Origin: Pedobacter schmidteae
GTDB lineage: Bacteria > Bacteroidota > Bacteroidia > Sphingobacteriales > Sphingobacteriaceae
Assembly (NCBI RefSeq): GCF_900564155.1
Contig: NZ_LS999839.1
Location: 1,609,097 to 1,673,096 of the forward strand
Length of the DNA: 64,000 bases
Direction: 5' to 3'
The stretch's first letter is position 1. Each line of letters opens with the position of its first letter. A program made the translations under genes and the position numbers. Positions 7,308 to 16,991 of the stretch are shown here, in pieces. The notes under the pieces are model-generated. The model was not told the DNA's origin. It saw only the letters and a program-made list of their open reading frames with translations, and did not search any database.

Positions 7308-9800
7308 ATGAATTTTAAAAGAGCGATAACTGCAATATTATTTTTATTTGCCGTTCTGGTCACACAGACTGCCTTTTCCCAGTCTAATTACTCTGATATT
7401 AAAGTTGATGACTTGTCAGATGCGCAAATCAGACAAATGATTCAGCGTGCAGAATCCATTGGTTACAATGATGCACAATTGGAACAAATGGCAAAGGCTC
7501 AGGGCATGAAGGCAGAGGAAATTGAGAAACTGCGCGCAAGGGTAACAAAAATCAGAGGTGGTTCAAATGCAACTCCAACCAATGACGGTTTGGACACTGA
7601 AGTTAAAGAGAGGCAGGTTGTGGGAGCTACAGAAAAAAAAGGAATATTTGTAAATGTAGACAAGCCAGTTAAATCTGTTAATCTGCTGGATGATTTTAGA
7701 CCAAAAATTTTTGGTTCGGAATTATTTGCAAATAGTAATATTTCCTTTGAGCCAAATTTAAGAATGGCCACCCCAAGAAACTATGTAATTGGTCCGGATG
7801 ATGAATTATTGGTTGACTTGAGTGGTGATAACGAAGCTAACTATAAATTGAAGGTTAGTCCGGAGGGGATTATTCGATTACAATATGCTGGACCGGTTTC
7901 AGTTGGAGGGCTGTCGATAGAACAAGCCACAGCTAAGATTCGCACAAAGCTAGTTGGTACTTATCCAGCTCTGAAAAGTGGTCGTACCAGTGTAGCTGTC
8001 AATTTGGGCAATATCAGAAGTATAAAAATTACTTTGTTAGGCGAGGTGGTCAAGCCTGGCTCTTACACATTATCTTCTTTGTCGACCGTTTTTAATGCGT
8101 TAAATGCCTCTGGAGGGCCTAATGTAAACGGTTCGTTCCGTAAAATACAGGTTATAAGAGGGAATAAAGTTGTTTCTACGGTTGATGTATATGATTTTCT
8201 ACTGAACGGTATTCAGAAAAATAACATCAGACTTCAGGATCAGGATGTAATTAACATCCCCGTTTATCAAAGCAGAGTGGAAATTACAGGAGAGGTTAAG
8301 CGTCCTGCCTTGTTTGAGGTTTTAAGCAATGAAAGTCTGGAAGATGTGATCCGTTTTGCAGGTGGTTTCACCAATCAGGCATATACTGCGCAAATTAAAG
8401 TTTTACAAAATACAAATAAGGAGCGTAAAATATCAGACGTTACTGCAGAGCGTTTTGCAAGTTATGGGCCATTAAACGGTGACAAATATATCGTTGAAAC
8501 AATTCTGGATCGTTTTGAGAATAGGGTGGAAATTTCAGGAGCCGTTTTTCGTCCGGGCAAGTTTGAACTGGAAAAAGGGCTGACCTTAAATGGGTTGATT
8601 GCAAAAGCTGATGGCCTGACCGAGGATGCATTTTTAAATCGAGGCTATATTAACCGTTTAAATCCAGACAATACATTGGCATTGATTTCTTTCGATGTAG
8701 CAAAGATTGTGGCTGGTACAGAGCAAGATATTCCATTATTGCGTGAAGATAAAGTAACAATTTCTTCTTTATTTGATTTAAGAGATGAATATAAGGTAAA
8801 AATATTAGGAGAAGTTAGAGCTCCAGGAACTTTTGAGTATGCAGAAAATATGACGTTGGAAGATGTGATTCAGATGGCGGGTGGTTTCAAGGAGGGGGCC
8901 ACGGCACGGAGAATTGAAATCTCGCGTAGGATGAAAAATATTGACGCAAGATCTGATTCTGCGAAGATTGCCCAGGTATTTACCGTAAATGTTGATCAAA
9001 ACCTGAAGTTGCTGAACAAAGGTTTTGTATTGAAGCCTTTTGATGTGATTGCAGTTCGTAATTCTGAAGGGTATCAGGAGCAAAGACAGATTAAGTTGGA
9101 AGGAGAGGTTTTGTATCCGGGTGTTTATACCATCAAGCAAAAAAATGAAAGAATTTCTGATCTGATTGCTAGAGCTGGTGGTTTGACACCTTCTGCGTAT
9201 GCTGAAGGAGCTTCATTAAAAAGGCCGGGAGCTGAAAAGGTTAACCCTGGAGATAAGAATGCGATTAACAATCAAGATGAAGAAAAGAAGAAGTATTTAA
9301 ACTTAAAACGTGCACAGGAAGCTGGCGTAAAAGATACCGTTAAAGCTGAAATTGAGCAGCAATTAATTCAATCAGACTTGGTTGGAATTAGTTTAGATCG
9401 TATTTTACATAAACCTTATTCAAAGTATGATCTGATAGTTGAAGACGGAGATATTATTAGAGTGCCACGTCAGCTTCAAACCGTTAAAGTGACGGGAGAA
9501 GTTTTGAACCCTAACAGTATTGTTTACTTGCCTGGCAAAAGTTTTAAACAATATGTGAACGGGGCAGGAGGTTTTACATCTAGCGCGTTGAAGAGAGGAG
9601 CATATATTAAATATGCAAATGGTTCTGTAGAAGCTGGAAGTAAATTCTTGTTTTTTTACAACTTTCCGAAGGTAAAACCAGGTGCGGAGATATTGGTTCC
9701 TAAGAAAGCGCAAAAGGAGGGATTGACCGCACAAAGTTGGATAGGCATAGGTACCGGCCTTGCTTCATTGGCAGCTATTATTGTTAGTTTGTTAAGATAG
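7308..9800 (+). CDS. Polysaccharide export outer-membrane protein with SLBB repeats (Wza-like)
   Basis: 830 residues: signal peptide (about 1-25), a helical region rich in D/Q (DAQIRQMIQRAESIGYND), then a Poly_export domain (YVIGPDDELLVDLSGDNEA, about 157-245). Several SLBB/soluble ligand-binding repeats follow, each showing the pattern 'GEVxxPGxxxL...Lxxxi..AGG' (for example LLGEVVKPGSYTL, ISGAVFRPGKFEL, ILGEVRAPGTFEY, LEGEVLYPGVYTI, VTGEVLNPNSIVY). A C-terminal membrane helix (WIGIGTGLASLAAIIVSLL) matches the outer-membrane helix of Wza. It is longer than E. coli Wza because it has extra SLBB units, as is normal for Bacteroidota. First enzyme-scale gene of the locus, followed by the Wzz-like partner. 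Confidence 0.92.
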   Translation: MNFKRAITAILFLFAVLVTQTAFSQSNYSDIKVDDLSDAQIRQMIQRAESIGYNDAQLEQMAKAQGMKAEEIEKLRARVTKIRGGSNATPTNDGLDTEVKERQVVGATEKKGIFVNVDKPVKSVNLLDDFRPKIFGSELFANSNISFEPNLRMATPRNYVIGPDDELLVDLSGDNEANYKLKVSPEGIIRLQYAGPVSVGGLSIEQATAKIRTKLVGTYPALKSGRTSVAVNLGNIRSIKITLLGEVVKPGSYTLSSLSTVFNALNASGGPNVNGSFRKIQVIRGNKVVSTVDVYDFLLNGIQKNNIRLQDQDVINIPVYQSRVEITGEVKRPALFEVLSNESLEDVIRFAGGFTNQAYTAQIKVLQNTNKERKISDVTAERFASYGPLNGDKYIVETILDRFENRVEISGAVFRPGKFELEKGLTLNGLIAKADGLTEDAFLNRGYINRLNPDNTLALISFDVAKIVAGTEQDIPLLREDKVTISSLFDLRDEYKVKILGEVRAPGTFEYAENMTLEDVIQMAGGFKEGATARRIEISRRMKNIDARSDSAKIAQVFTVNVDQNLKLLNKGFVLKPFDVIAVRNSEGYQEQRQIKLEGEVLYPGVYTIKQKNERISDLIARAGGLTPSAYAEGASLKRPGAEKVNPGDKNAINNQDEEKKKYLNLKRAQEAGVKDTVKAEIEQQLIQSDLVGISLDRILHKPYSKYDLIVEDGDIIRVPRQLQTVKVTGEVLNPNSIVYLPGKSFKQYVNGAGGFTSSALKRGAYIKYANGSVEAGSKFLFFYNFPKVKPGAEILVPKKAQKEGLTAQSWIGIGTGLASLAAIIVSLLR

Positions 9801-9818
9801 AGATATTTGATTTAAAAG

Positions 9819-10895
9819 ATGACAGAAAATCAGAAAGCTGAAGCGATGAAAGAAAGTGATGATATCTCAATTAAGGATTTTATCTTAGGTATTAAGGAAT
9901 GGTTGAGTTATTTATTTTCAAAAGGAATATTTGTTTTGGTGTTTGTAATAGTGGGCGGGATATTTGGTTTAATATATTCTTATTTCAAAAAACCAGTTTA
10001 TACCGCTACAACTACTTTTGTATTGGAAGAAGGAGGTGCAAGTAATCCATTAGGCAATTTGGGAGGCCTGGCTTCTATGGTTGGTCTTGACGTAGGCGGC
10101 GGTGGAGGCCTTTTTATGGGGGATAACATTTTGGAGTTGTATAAGTCTCGCGCGATGATACAACAGGCTTTGCTCGCTAAAAGAATGGTTGATGGTAAAA
10201 AGCAATTGCTTCTTGACAGATTTGTCGATTTTAACGACTTGAAGGAAAAATGGAAAGAAACCAAATGGAATAAAGCTGATTTTTCTGACATTGCACGGTT
10301 TGGTGTGATTCAAGATAGTATTTTAAGGGAAATTGTAAAGGATGTTAATAAAAATTATTTAAAAGTAGGTAAGCTCGATAAAAAATCCAGTATCATAAAG
10401 GTTGATGTTAGTTCCGAAGACCAGGCTTTTGCTAAAGCATTTGCAGATGAAATTGTTAGTTCTGTGAACAGATTTTATATTGAAACAAAAACAAAAAAGG
10501 CGCTTCAAAATGTTAATATTCTTCAACATAAAACTGATTCGGTTCGAAGGGTAATGAATGGTGCAATTGGTACTGCGGCGGCTATAGTAGATGCGACCCC
10601 AAATTTAAATCCCGCTCGTCAGGCGCAGCGTATAGCTCCGGTTCAAAAATCGCAATTCTCGGCAGAAACAAATAAAGCGGTCTTGGGTGAGTTGATAAAA
10701 AACCTTGAACTATCTAAAATTACACTCCTGAAAGAAACTCCTTTAATCCAAGTTGTAGATCAACCAATATTGCCACTAGAAGTAGAGAGGGTCGGTAAAG
10801 GGAAAGGCATTTTTTTAGGCGGGATTTTAGGTGGATTTTTAACTATAGTAGCATTAATAATTAAGAGAATATTTAAAAAGATTTTAAATGGATAA
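9819..10895 (+). CDS. Wzz-type chain-length determinant / polysaccharide co-polymerase
   Basis: 358 residues with membrane helices near 35-55 ([21 protein letters not shown]) and at the C terminus ([19 protein letters not shown]), a Pro/Gly-rich pre-helix segment, and a long periplasmic helical region. A Gly-rich insertion ([12 protein letters not shown]) follows the first helix. It has no C-terminal BY-kinase Walker domain, so it is the PCP-1/LPS type rather than a Wzc fusion. It should control chain length with the polymerase and connect to the SLBB export channel. Its stop overlaps the next start by 8 bases. Confidence 0.88.
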   Translation: MTENQKAEAMKESDDISIKDFILGIKEWLSYLFSKGIFVLVFVIVGGIFGLIYSYFKKPVYTATTTFVLEEGGASNPLGNLGGLASMVGLDVGGGGGLFMGDNILELYKSRAMIQQALLAKRMVDGKKQLLLDRFVDFNDLKEKWKETKWNKADFSDIARFGVIQDSILREIVKDVNKNYLKVGKLDKKSSIIKVDVSSEDQAFAKAFADEIVSSVNRFYIETKTKKALQNVNILQHKTDSVRRVMNGAIGTAAAIVDATPNLNPARQAQRIAPVQKSQFSAETNKAVLGELIKNLELSKITLLKETPLIQVVDQPILPLEVERVGKGKGIFLGGILGGFLTIVALIIKRIFKKILNG

Positions 10896-12156
10896 ATATA
10901 AAATTGGTGTTGTTGGCCTTGGTTATGTAGGTTTGCCTCTAGCTGTAGAGTTTGGGAAAAAATACAATACTGTTGGATTTGACATTGATGATAACAGAAT
11001 AGGTGAATTAAATTCAGGCTACGATAAAACACTTGAGTTAGATACAGAGAAGTTAAGGGAAAGTATTTTTATAAATTATAGCTCGGATTTGGAGGACTTA
11101 AAGGGTTGTAATGTTTATATAATCACAGTACCAACCCCAGTTGATAAATACAACAAGCCTGATCTGACGCCTTTAAGAAAGGCGAGTGAGACCGTTGGTA
11201 AGATATTGAAGAAAGGAGATATCGTTGTTTATGAATCTACTGTATACCCTGGCGCTACTGAAGAAGAATGCGTCCCTGTGTTAGAACGTGTTTCAGGACT
11301 TAAATTCAATTCTGATTTTTATGCGGGGTACTCTCCAGAACGGATTAATCCGGGAGATAAGGAACATACGGTCTCTAAAATATTGAAGGTTACTTCTGGC
11401 TCAACTGAAGAAATTGCAGAGATTGTAGATGAATTATATAAATCGGTTATTACTGCAGGTACTTTTAAGGCATCTTGTATAAAAGTTGCAGAAGCAGCTA
11501 AGGTTATCGAAAATTCTCAAAGAGATATCAATATAGCTTTTGTAAACGAGCTGTCAAAGATATTTAACTTATTAGATATTGATACCAAAGAGGTATTAGA
11601 GGCCGCGGGTACCAAGTGGAATTTCCTGAAATTTAGTCCTGGACTAGTTGGCGGACACTGCATTGGGGTTGATCCTTATTATTTAGCGCAAAAAGCACAG
11701 GAAGTAGGTTATCACCCGGAAATTATACTAGCGGGAAGAAGATTAAATGATAGCATAGGTGCCTATGTCGCAGATGAAACAGTGAAGCTTCTGGTAAAAA
11801 AACAAGTTAATGTTGCTGAGGCTAAAATATTGTTAATGGGAATAACATTTAAGGAGAATTGTCCTGATGTGCGTAACACCAAAGTGATTGATATCGTAAA
11901 AGAATTGGAAAAATATCATCTTGATATTACCATCTTAGATCCCTGGGCAGACAAAAGAAGTGTGGAACATGAATATGGACTGAAAATCATTAATGATTTA
12001 AATGAGTCAAGTAATAAAGAATACGACGGAATTATTTTGGCTGTCGCTCATCGCGAATTCATGGAAATAGATATTCAGCGATTGAAGAAAGCCAATTCTG
12101 TAGTTTATGACGTAAAGGGTGTTCTGCCAAAACAATTAATAGATAAAAGATTATAA
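10888..12156 (+). CDS. tviB: UDP-N-acetyl-D-glucosamine/galactosamine 6-dehydrogenase (TviB/WbpO type)
   Basis: 422 residues of the UDP-glucose/GDP-mannose dehydrogenase family. The NAD site is [17 protein letters not shown] (8-24), the catalytic cysteine lies in [12 protein letters not shown], and the C-terminal UDP-binding domain carries [13 protein letters not shown]. The [18 protein letters not shown] and [10 protein letters not shown] segments match the Vi-antigen enzyme TviB closely. It oxidises a UDP-HexNAc to the uronic acid (UDP-HexNAcA). The next gene is a TviC-type 4-epimerase one base away, giving the two steps to UDP-GalNAcA. Confidence 0.9.
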   Translation: MDKYKIGVVGLGYVGLPLAVEFGKKYNTVGFDIDDNRIGELNSGYDKTLELDTEKLRESIFINYSSDLEDLKGCNVYIITVPTPVDKYNKPDLTPLRKASETVGKILKKGDIVVYESTVYPGATEEECVPVLERVSGLKFNSDFYAGYSPERINPGDKEHTVSKILKVTSGSTEEIAEIVDELYKSVITAGTFKASCIKVAEAAKVIENSQRDINIAFVNELSKIFNLLDIDTKEVLEAAGTKWNFLKFSPGLVGGHCIGVDPYYLAQKAQEVGYHPEIILAGRRLNDSIGAYVADETVKLLVKKQVNVAEAKILLMGITFKENCPDVRNTKVIDIVKELEKYHLDITILDPWADKRSVEHEYGLKIINDLNESSNKEYDGIILAVAHREFMEIDIQRLKKANSVVYDVKGVLPKQLIDKRL

Positions 12157-13125
12157 ATGGATACTCAGCTAGATAGAATTAAAGAATACAGTTTTCTCAT
12201 AACTGGAGGTGCGGGATTTATAGGATCCAATTTGGCCGAATTTTTATTGAAATACAATGCTAAGAGAGTTCGGGTATTGGATAATTTTAGTAATGGACAT
12301 CATAAAAATATTGAAAATTTCTTATCCGACCCTGCTTTTGAATTGGTTGAAGGTGATATTCGCGATTTAGAAGTTTGCAGACAGGCATGTGAAGGAATTG
12401 ATTTTGTTTCGCATCAGGCAGCTCTTGGATCGGTTCCCCGATCCATTAATGATCCCATTACCACTAATGAGGTAAACATTTCTGGTTTTTTGAATATGTT
12501 AGTTGCCGTTAAGAACTCCGGTGTTAAACGAATAGTATACGCGGCTTCTTCTTCCACCTATGGTGATAGTAAGTCTTTGCCAAAAATTGAAGACCATATT
12601 GGAAAACCTTTATCGCCCTATGCTGTTACTAAGTATGTAAACGAGCTATATGCTGATGTTTTTGCTAAAACTTATGGTGTAGAAACAATTGGATTAAGAT
12701 ATTTTAATGTATTTGGACCTAAACAGGACCCTAACGGGGCTTATGCTGCTGTTATTCCATTATTTATTAAAGCTATAATGGAGGGGTCGCAGCCGTTCAT
12801 AAATGGAGATGGAGAACAGTCTAGAGATTTTACTTATATTGAGAATGTAGTTCAGGCAAATGTAAGGTCAATGTTAAGTGATGATCTTAAGGCGGTTAAT
12901 CAGGTTTACAATGTAGCTGTAGGAGAAAGAATCACGTTAAATGAATTATGGGCAAAACTAAATGATATAGCAGGAACTCAAATTAAACCTATTTATCGTG
13001 AAGAAAGAGTCGGAGATGTTAGGGATAGTTTAGCAGATATTAGTAAAGCAAAATTGTTTTTAGGATACAGGCCTAAAGTTCATATTGAAGAGGGACTGAA
13101 AAAGACTTTTTTTTATAATGCTTAA
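12157..13125 (+). CDS. tviC: UDP-HexNAc(A) 4-epimerase, extended SDR (TviC/WbpP type)
   Basis: 322 residues. Rossmann motif [17 protein letters not shown] at about 13-29, catalytic Ser/Tyr/Lys in [10 protein letters not shown] and [12 protein letters not shown], and [12 protein letters not shown], a signature shared with TviC/WbpP-type UDP-GlcNAc(A) 4-epimerases. It interconverts gluco- and galacto-HexNAc or HexNAcA nucleotides. It abuts the TviB-type dehydrogenase and is followed by a cupin gene 12 bases on, all co-directional. Whether the substrate is UDP-GlcNAc or UDP-GlcNAcA cannot be decided from sequence alone. Confidence 0.88.
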   Translation: MDTQLDRIKEYSFLITGGAGFIGSNLAEFLLKYNAKRVRVLDNFSNGHHKNIENFLSDPAFELVEGDIRDLEVCRQACEGIDFVSHQAALGSVPRSINDPITTNEVNISGFLNMLVAVKNSGVKRIVYAASSSTYGDSKSLPKIEDHIGKPLSPYAVTKYVNELYADVFAKTYGVETIGLRYFNVFGPKQDPNGAYAAVIPLFIKAIMEGSQPFINGDGEQSRDFTYIENVVQANVRSMLSDDLKAVNQVYNVAVGERITLNELWAKLNDIAGTQIKPIYREERVGDVRDSLADISKAKLFLGYRPKVHIEEGLKKTFFYNA

Positions 13126-13137
13126 ATATTAAAGAAT

Positions 13138-13575
13138 ATGGTTGAAAGAATATTACACGACAATCAACTATTGTCAGTAATTATCAGAAGTAATTACACA
13201 AAGGATGGGATAGATTTTTTTACCCCGGATGATTTTTCTCAGCAATTGGGGTATATGAATAGACCGGAGGGATATGAGATTCCGCCGCATGTTCATAATT
13301 TAGTGCCCCGCAGTATAACTTTAACTCAGGAGGTTTTATTTATAAAAAGCGGAAAAGTAAGAGTTGATTATTATGATAACAATAAGGTCTACTTGGAAAG
13401 TAGGATTGTCGAGTCTGGAGACGTAGTCTTATTGGCGACTGGAGGGCATGGATTTAAAATGTTGGAGAAATCTGAGATTATTGAAGTTAAACAAGGACCT
13501 TATTGTGGTGAAATGGATAAGGTTAGATTTGAGCCAGTTTGCGAAAATACACAACAAATCATTTTTAAGGTATAA
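13138..13575 (+). CDS. Small cupin-fold protein of polysaccharide loci
   Basis: 145 residues forming a single cupin barrel: PPHVHNLVPRSI gives possible metal-binding His residues, and FIKSGKVRVDYYD and ESGDVVLLATGGHGF give the second cupin motif. Similar small cupins occur beside sugar aminotransferases in O-antigen clusters, but their reaction is not settled. It lacks the FdtA/QdtA-type 3,4-ketoisomerase motifs I know. The next gene starts 4 bases after its stop, which suggests a joint step with that aminotransferase. Confidence 0.65.
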   Translation: MVERILHDNQLLSVIIRSNYTKDGIDFFTPDDFSQQLGYMNRPEGYEIPPHVHNLVPRSITLTQEVLFIKSGKVRVDYYDNNKVYLESRIVESGDVVLLATGGHGFKMLEKSEIIEVKQGPYCGEMDKVRFEPVCENTQQIIFKV

Positions 13576-13579
13576 TAGT

Positions 13580-14692
13580 ATGATTCCAGTTAATGAACCA
13601 TTACTAAATGGTAATGAAAAAAAATATCTAAATGAATGTATTGATACCGGATGGATATCTTCGGAGGGACCGTTTGTAAAAAGACTGGAAACAGACTTTG
13701 CTAATCGATGCCAAAGGAAGTATGGGATTGCAGTGGCCAATGGTTCTGTTGCGCTAGACGTAGCTATTTCTGCTTTAGGTATTGGTGTTGGTGACGAGGT
13801 AATAATGCCAACATTTACCATTATGTCTTGTGCTGCTCCGATAGTTAGAGCAGGAGCCATACCCGTAGTTATCGAGGCAGATGCAAATACCTGGAATATG
13901 AAGGTTCAGGATATTGAGGCCAAAATTACGTCAAAAACAAAGGCAATTATGGCAGTTCATATATATGGAATCCCTGTTGATATGGACCCTATAATTGATT
14001 TGGCTAAGAAATATAATTTAAAAGTTATAGAAGATGCAGCACAACTCATAGGTCATACCTACAAGGGAAAACCATGTGGTAGTTTTGGTGATATTTCTAC
14101 TTTTAGTTTTTATCCCAATAAACATATTACTACGGGAGAGGGAGGGATGGTGTTGACCAACGACGATGAAATTGCTAAAAAATGTAGTGAATTAAGAAAT
14201 TTATGCTTTATTCCTCCCCGCAGATTCATCCATGAAGATCTTGGCTGGAATTTTAGAATGACAAATTTGCAGGCCGCATTGGGGGTCGCACAGCTTGAGC
14301 AGTTAGATCTTTTTTTGCAAAAAAAGAGACAAATCGGAAATTGGTATAATGAATTATTGAAGGATATTTCTCAAATACAATTACCGATACAAAATACAAC
14401 TTACGCAGAAAATATTTATTGGGTCTATGGAGTCGTTCTGACTGATGATGTTCCTTTTGATGCGCTTGAAGCAATGAAGAGATTATCAGATAAAAAAATT
14501 GGAACAAGACCATTTTTTTATCCAATGCATAAGCAGCCTGTGTTTTTAAAAATGAACCTATTTTCAGAATCCGATTCCTATCCTATTTCTGAACGAATTG
14601 CAGAAAGAGGTTTTTATCTTCCAAGTGGGCTTTCGCTGACAAAAGAAAATGCAGAAAATGTTGCCGAAGCACTTAAATCAATTTTTATATAA
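13580..14692 (+). CDS. DegT/DnrJ/EryC1/StrS sugar aminotransferase (perosamine-synthase-like)
   Basis: From the ATG at 13580 the protein has 370 residues, the normal family length; the open frame upstream overlaps the cupin gene and is not used. It opens with MIPVNEPLLNGNEKKYLNEC and has the PLP lysine in SFYPNKHITTGEGGM, with DAAQLIGHTY as the PLP-binding Asp motif. It is closest in pattern to GDP-perosamine synthase-type 4-aminotransferases. No GDP-mannose dehydratase is in the window, so its 4-keto donor may be a UDP-sugar made by the PglF-type dehydratase downstream. Its stop overlaps the methyltransferase start (TAATG). Confidence 0.85.
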   Translation: MIPVNEPLLNGNEKKYLNECIDTGWISSEGPFVKRLETDFANRCQRKYGIAVANGSVALDVAISALGIGVGDEVIMPTFTIMSCAAPIVRAGAIPVVIEADANTWNMKVQDIEAKITSKTKAIMAVHIYGIPVDMDPIIDLAKKYNLKVIEDAAQLIGHTYKGKPCGSFGDISTFSFYPNKHITTGEGGMVLTNDDEIAKKCSELRNLCFIPPRRFIHEDLGWNFRMTNLQAALGVAQLEQLDLFLQKKRQIGNWYNELLKDISQIQLPIQNTTYAENIYWVYGVVLTDDVPFDALEAMKRLSDKKIGTRPFFYPMHKQPVFLKMNLFSESDSYPISERIAERGFYLPSGLSLTKENAENVAEALKSIFI

Positions 14693-15459
14693 TGGGTGTA
14701 TTTAATAGATATTCTGAATATTATGATCTTTTATATAAAGATAAAGATTATGAATCTGAAGTAAATTATATAGATCGGTTAATCAAGAAAGTACATCCAA
14801 ATGCAAAAACTATACTTGATTTGGGCTGTGGAACGGGCATTCATGCCTATCTTTTGGCAAAAAAAGGATATGTTGTAACCGGTATAGATTTTTCGGAGGA
14901 AATGATAAGCATTGCTGATACAAAGAAGAAAACTGACTATAAATCTCACTCGGATATGCTGGACTTTCATTGTGCTGATATACGAAATATTCAATTGGAG
15001 CAACAATTTGATTTGGTAGTCTCTCTATTTCATGTAATTAGTTACATTAATGATAATAGAGATTTACAGAAGGTATTTTCAAATGTAAAACAGCATCTTA
15101 ATCCAAATGGAGTGTTTATTTGCGACTTTTGGTATGGCCCCGGAGTCCTATCCGATCCCCCTGTTGTTAGGGCTAAGAGACTGAAAAATGCGTCATTAGA
15201 TGTTACAAGGATTGCAGAACCGGAAATTCATGCTAACCTTAATGTAGTTGATGTAAATTATACTTTATTTGTCAATGATAAATTGACTAATGAAACTTTT
15301 GAACTCACCGAAAAACATTCCATGAGGTATTTTTTTGAACCAGAATTGAGATTATTCTTAGATGCCCATACGTTTGATAATGTATGTTTTTATGAATGGC
15401 TTAAAGAAGAGCAGGCAGAGCTTGGGTCATGGAATGTCTGCTTGGTAGCAAAATCATAA
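14692..15459 (+). CDS. SAM-dependent methyltransferase, likely sugar N- or O-methyltransferase
   Basis: 255 residues. SAM motif I is ILDLGCGTGIHAYLLAKKG (about 41-59), motif II is VTGIDFSEEMI, and motif IV is LVVSLFHVISYI. The overall pattern (YSEYYDLLYKDKDYESEVNYI at the start) resembles the TylM1/DesVI-type amino-sugar N-methyltransferases. It overlaps the preceding aminotransferase stop by one base, so N-methylation of the amino sugar formed there is the best guess. O-methylation cannot be excluded. Confidence 0.78.
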   Translation: MGVFNRYSEYYDLLYKDKDYESEVNYIDRLIKKVHPNAKTILDLGCGTGIHAYLLAKKGYVVTGIDFSEEMISIADTKKKTDYKSHSDMLDFHCADIRNIQLEQQFDLVVSLFHVISYINDNRDLQKVFSNVKQHLNPNGVFICDFWYGPGVLSDPPVVRAKRLKNASLDVTRIAEPEIHANLNVVDVNYTLFVNDKLTNETFELTEKHSMRYFFEPELRLFLDAHTFDNVCFYEWLKEEQAELGSWNVCLVAKS

Positions 15460-15538
15460 TACATACTTTCTGTCTGGTTACAGAACTGGCTTTTGGATGT
15501 TAAAATATCTGTAAAGAATATAAATAGATGTTAATAAT

Positions 15539-16984
15539 TTGAGGAGATTATCCGTTAATGTGGCGCTTGCGTTAGGCCAGATGTTGGCCAGTGCATTTAT
15601 ATACCTTTCACTAAGTTTCTTTTTAAAGGAGAAAATATTAATTGATTGTTTGTTGGTGGCTCTTTCTATACCAAGTTTATTTTTGGTTATTTGGACAGGG
15701 AGTACAAGTTATCAACTCACGCCTTTATTGGTTTCTCAATATATCAATGGTAAGTTTAACTTCAGCTTTTGCAAAGCGTTATTGTATAAATTGATTCTAA
15801 TAATAATCGTCTTAAGCTTTTTTTTGTGGACTTTTAGTAATATGATGATACACATACTAGCTCCGGGATTCAATGAAGACAAAGCTGAGATCGCAAGAAG
15901 TTTGCTTGGTCTCTCTATTTTTCTTGTGCCTGTGCAATTAACAATTTCCACGTTTAGTAGTATTTATGTCACAATAAAACGTAATATTTTTGTTGGTGTA
16001 ATTTCTTTGATGGGGAGTATCGTTTCCATTGGGTTGCTTCTAATTCTTAAGAACGGGATTACCCCCTCGATAATAATATCCTGCATTCTTATCGGTAATA
16101 TGTTAACGCTTGTGTTTTTTGTTTTTGATTATATTAAGAACTATTATGTGAATGAAAATTTTGTCGCATATAATTTTAAAGGCCTCTTTGGTAAGATCGC
16201 TACTGTTATGATCATGTTATTAGTTTCTCGTTCCGTAAGTTTAATTCAAAATAGTTTTGCTTCCAATATGAAAGATGGAAGTATTGCATTGCTTACATAT
16301 ACGAACTATTTAACGAATATTGTTATAACGGTGTTAATCACACCTATCTTAAATGTATATTATACCAGGCATTGTGAATCTTGGATAAATAACAATAAAA
16401 AGGATCTCTTTCTTTCATTTCAAAATGGTATCCTGACAATCTTGCTTTTGATTTTTATTGCTGCAAGCTTTCTATTGCTGTCTTATGACTACCTTTATGG
16501 AAAACTCGATATAATAAGCCATAAAATAAATTTCAATATTGATGCCAGCATAATTAAAATTCTGTTTTTCTCCACCAGTTGTTTAATCCTGTCGGCGTTT
16601 GCTGGTAGGTTATTTTATATTGCTGAAAAATTTCGTCTGGTTAACTTTATTGACTTATTGATAGTAATAATTTATACATTTATAACTTATTTTTTATCTA
16701 AATATCATGGACTTATTGGTATTTACTTTTCTTTTTTTATTTATTCCTTAATAACAATAATCTCTTATCTTATTATCTTAAAGAAATCCGTTGGATTTGT
16801 TATGTCGATTGACTTTATTTCAGAGAATAAATGGATTCTTTTAAAAGTGATATTTCTATTGACAGTTTCTATTGTTACCAATTTCCTGACGAATGCCGCG
16901 TTAATAAAAATAGGTGTGGGTGTTTTAGTTAGTTTGTGTGGCGTTTATTTATTATACCTCCAAAAAAAGAAAGTGCTAATATAA
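15539..16984 (+). CDS. MurJ/MviN-like polysaccharide-lipid flippase
   Basis: 481 residues with about 12-14 hydrophobic helices. The motif MIHILAPGFNEDKAEIA near residue 105 is characteristic of MurJ/MviN rather than of classical Wzx. It should flip the undecaprenyl-PP-linked repeat unit across the inner membrane, taking the Wzx role here. Start choice: TTG at 15539 gives a full first helix, whereas ATG 15581 would cut it. It is followed 7 bases later by the candidate polymerase. The gene is visibly AT-rich compared with flanking housekeeping genes. Confidence 0.75.
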   Translation: MRRLSVNVALALGQMLASAFIYLSLSFFLKEKILIDCLLVALSIPSLFLVIWTGSTSYQLTPLLVSQYINGKFNFSFCKALLYKLILIIIVLSFFLWTFSNMMIHILAPGFNEDKAEIARSLLGLSIFLVPVQLTISTFSSIYVTIKRNIFVGVISLMGSIVSIGLLLILKNGITPSIIISCILIGNMLTLVFFVFDYIKNYYVNENFVAYNFKGLFGKIATVMIMLLVSRSVSLIQNSFASNMKDGSIALLTYTNYLTNIVITVLITPILNVYYTRHCESWINNNKKDLFLSFQNGILTILLLIFIAASFLLLSYDYLYGKLDIISHKINFNIDASIIKILFFSTSCLILSAFAGRLFYIAEKFRLVNFIDLLIVIIYTFITYFLSKYHGLIGIYFSFFIYSLITIISYLIILKKSVGFVMSIDFISENKWILLKVIFLLTVSIVTNFLTNAALIKIGVGVLVSLCGVYLLYLQKKKVLI

Positions 16985-16991
16985 CTGGAAT

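Noticed and set aside
13448..13579. An upstream extension of the perosamine-like aminotransferase frame.
   Set aside because: It overlaps the cupin gene and adds residues before the standard MIPV start of the family.
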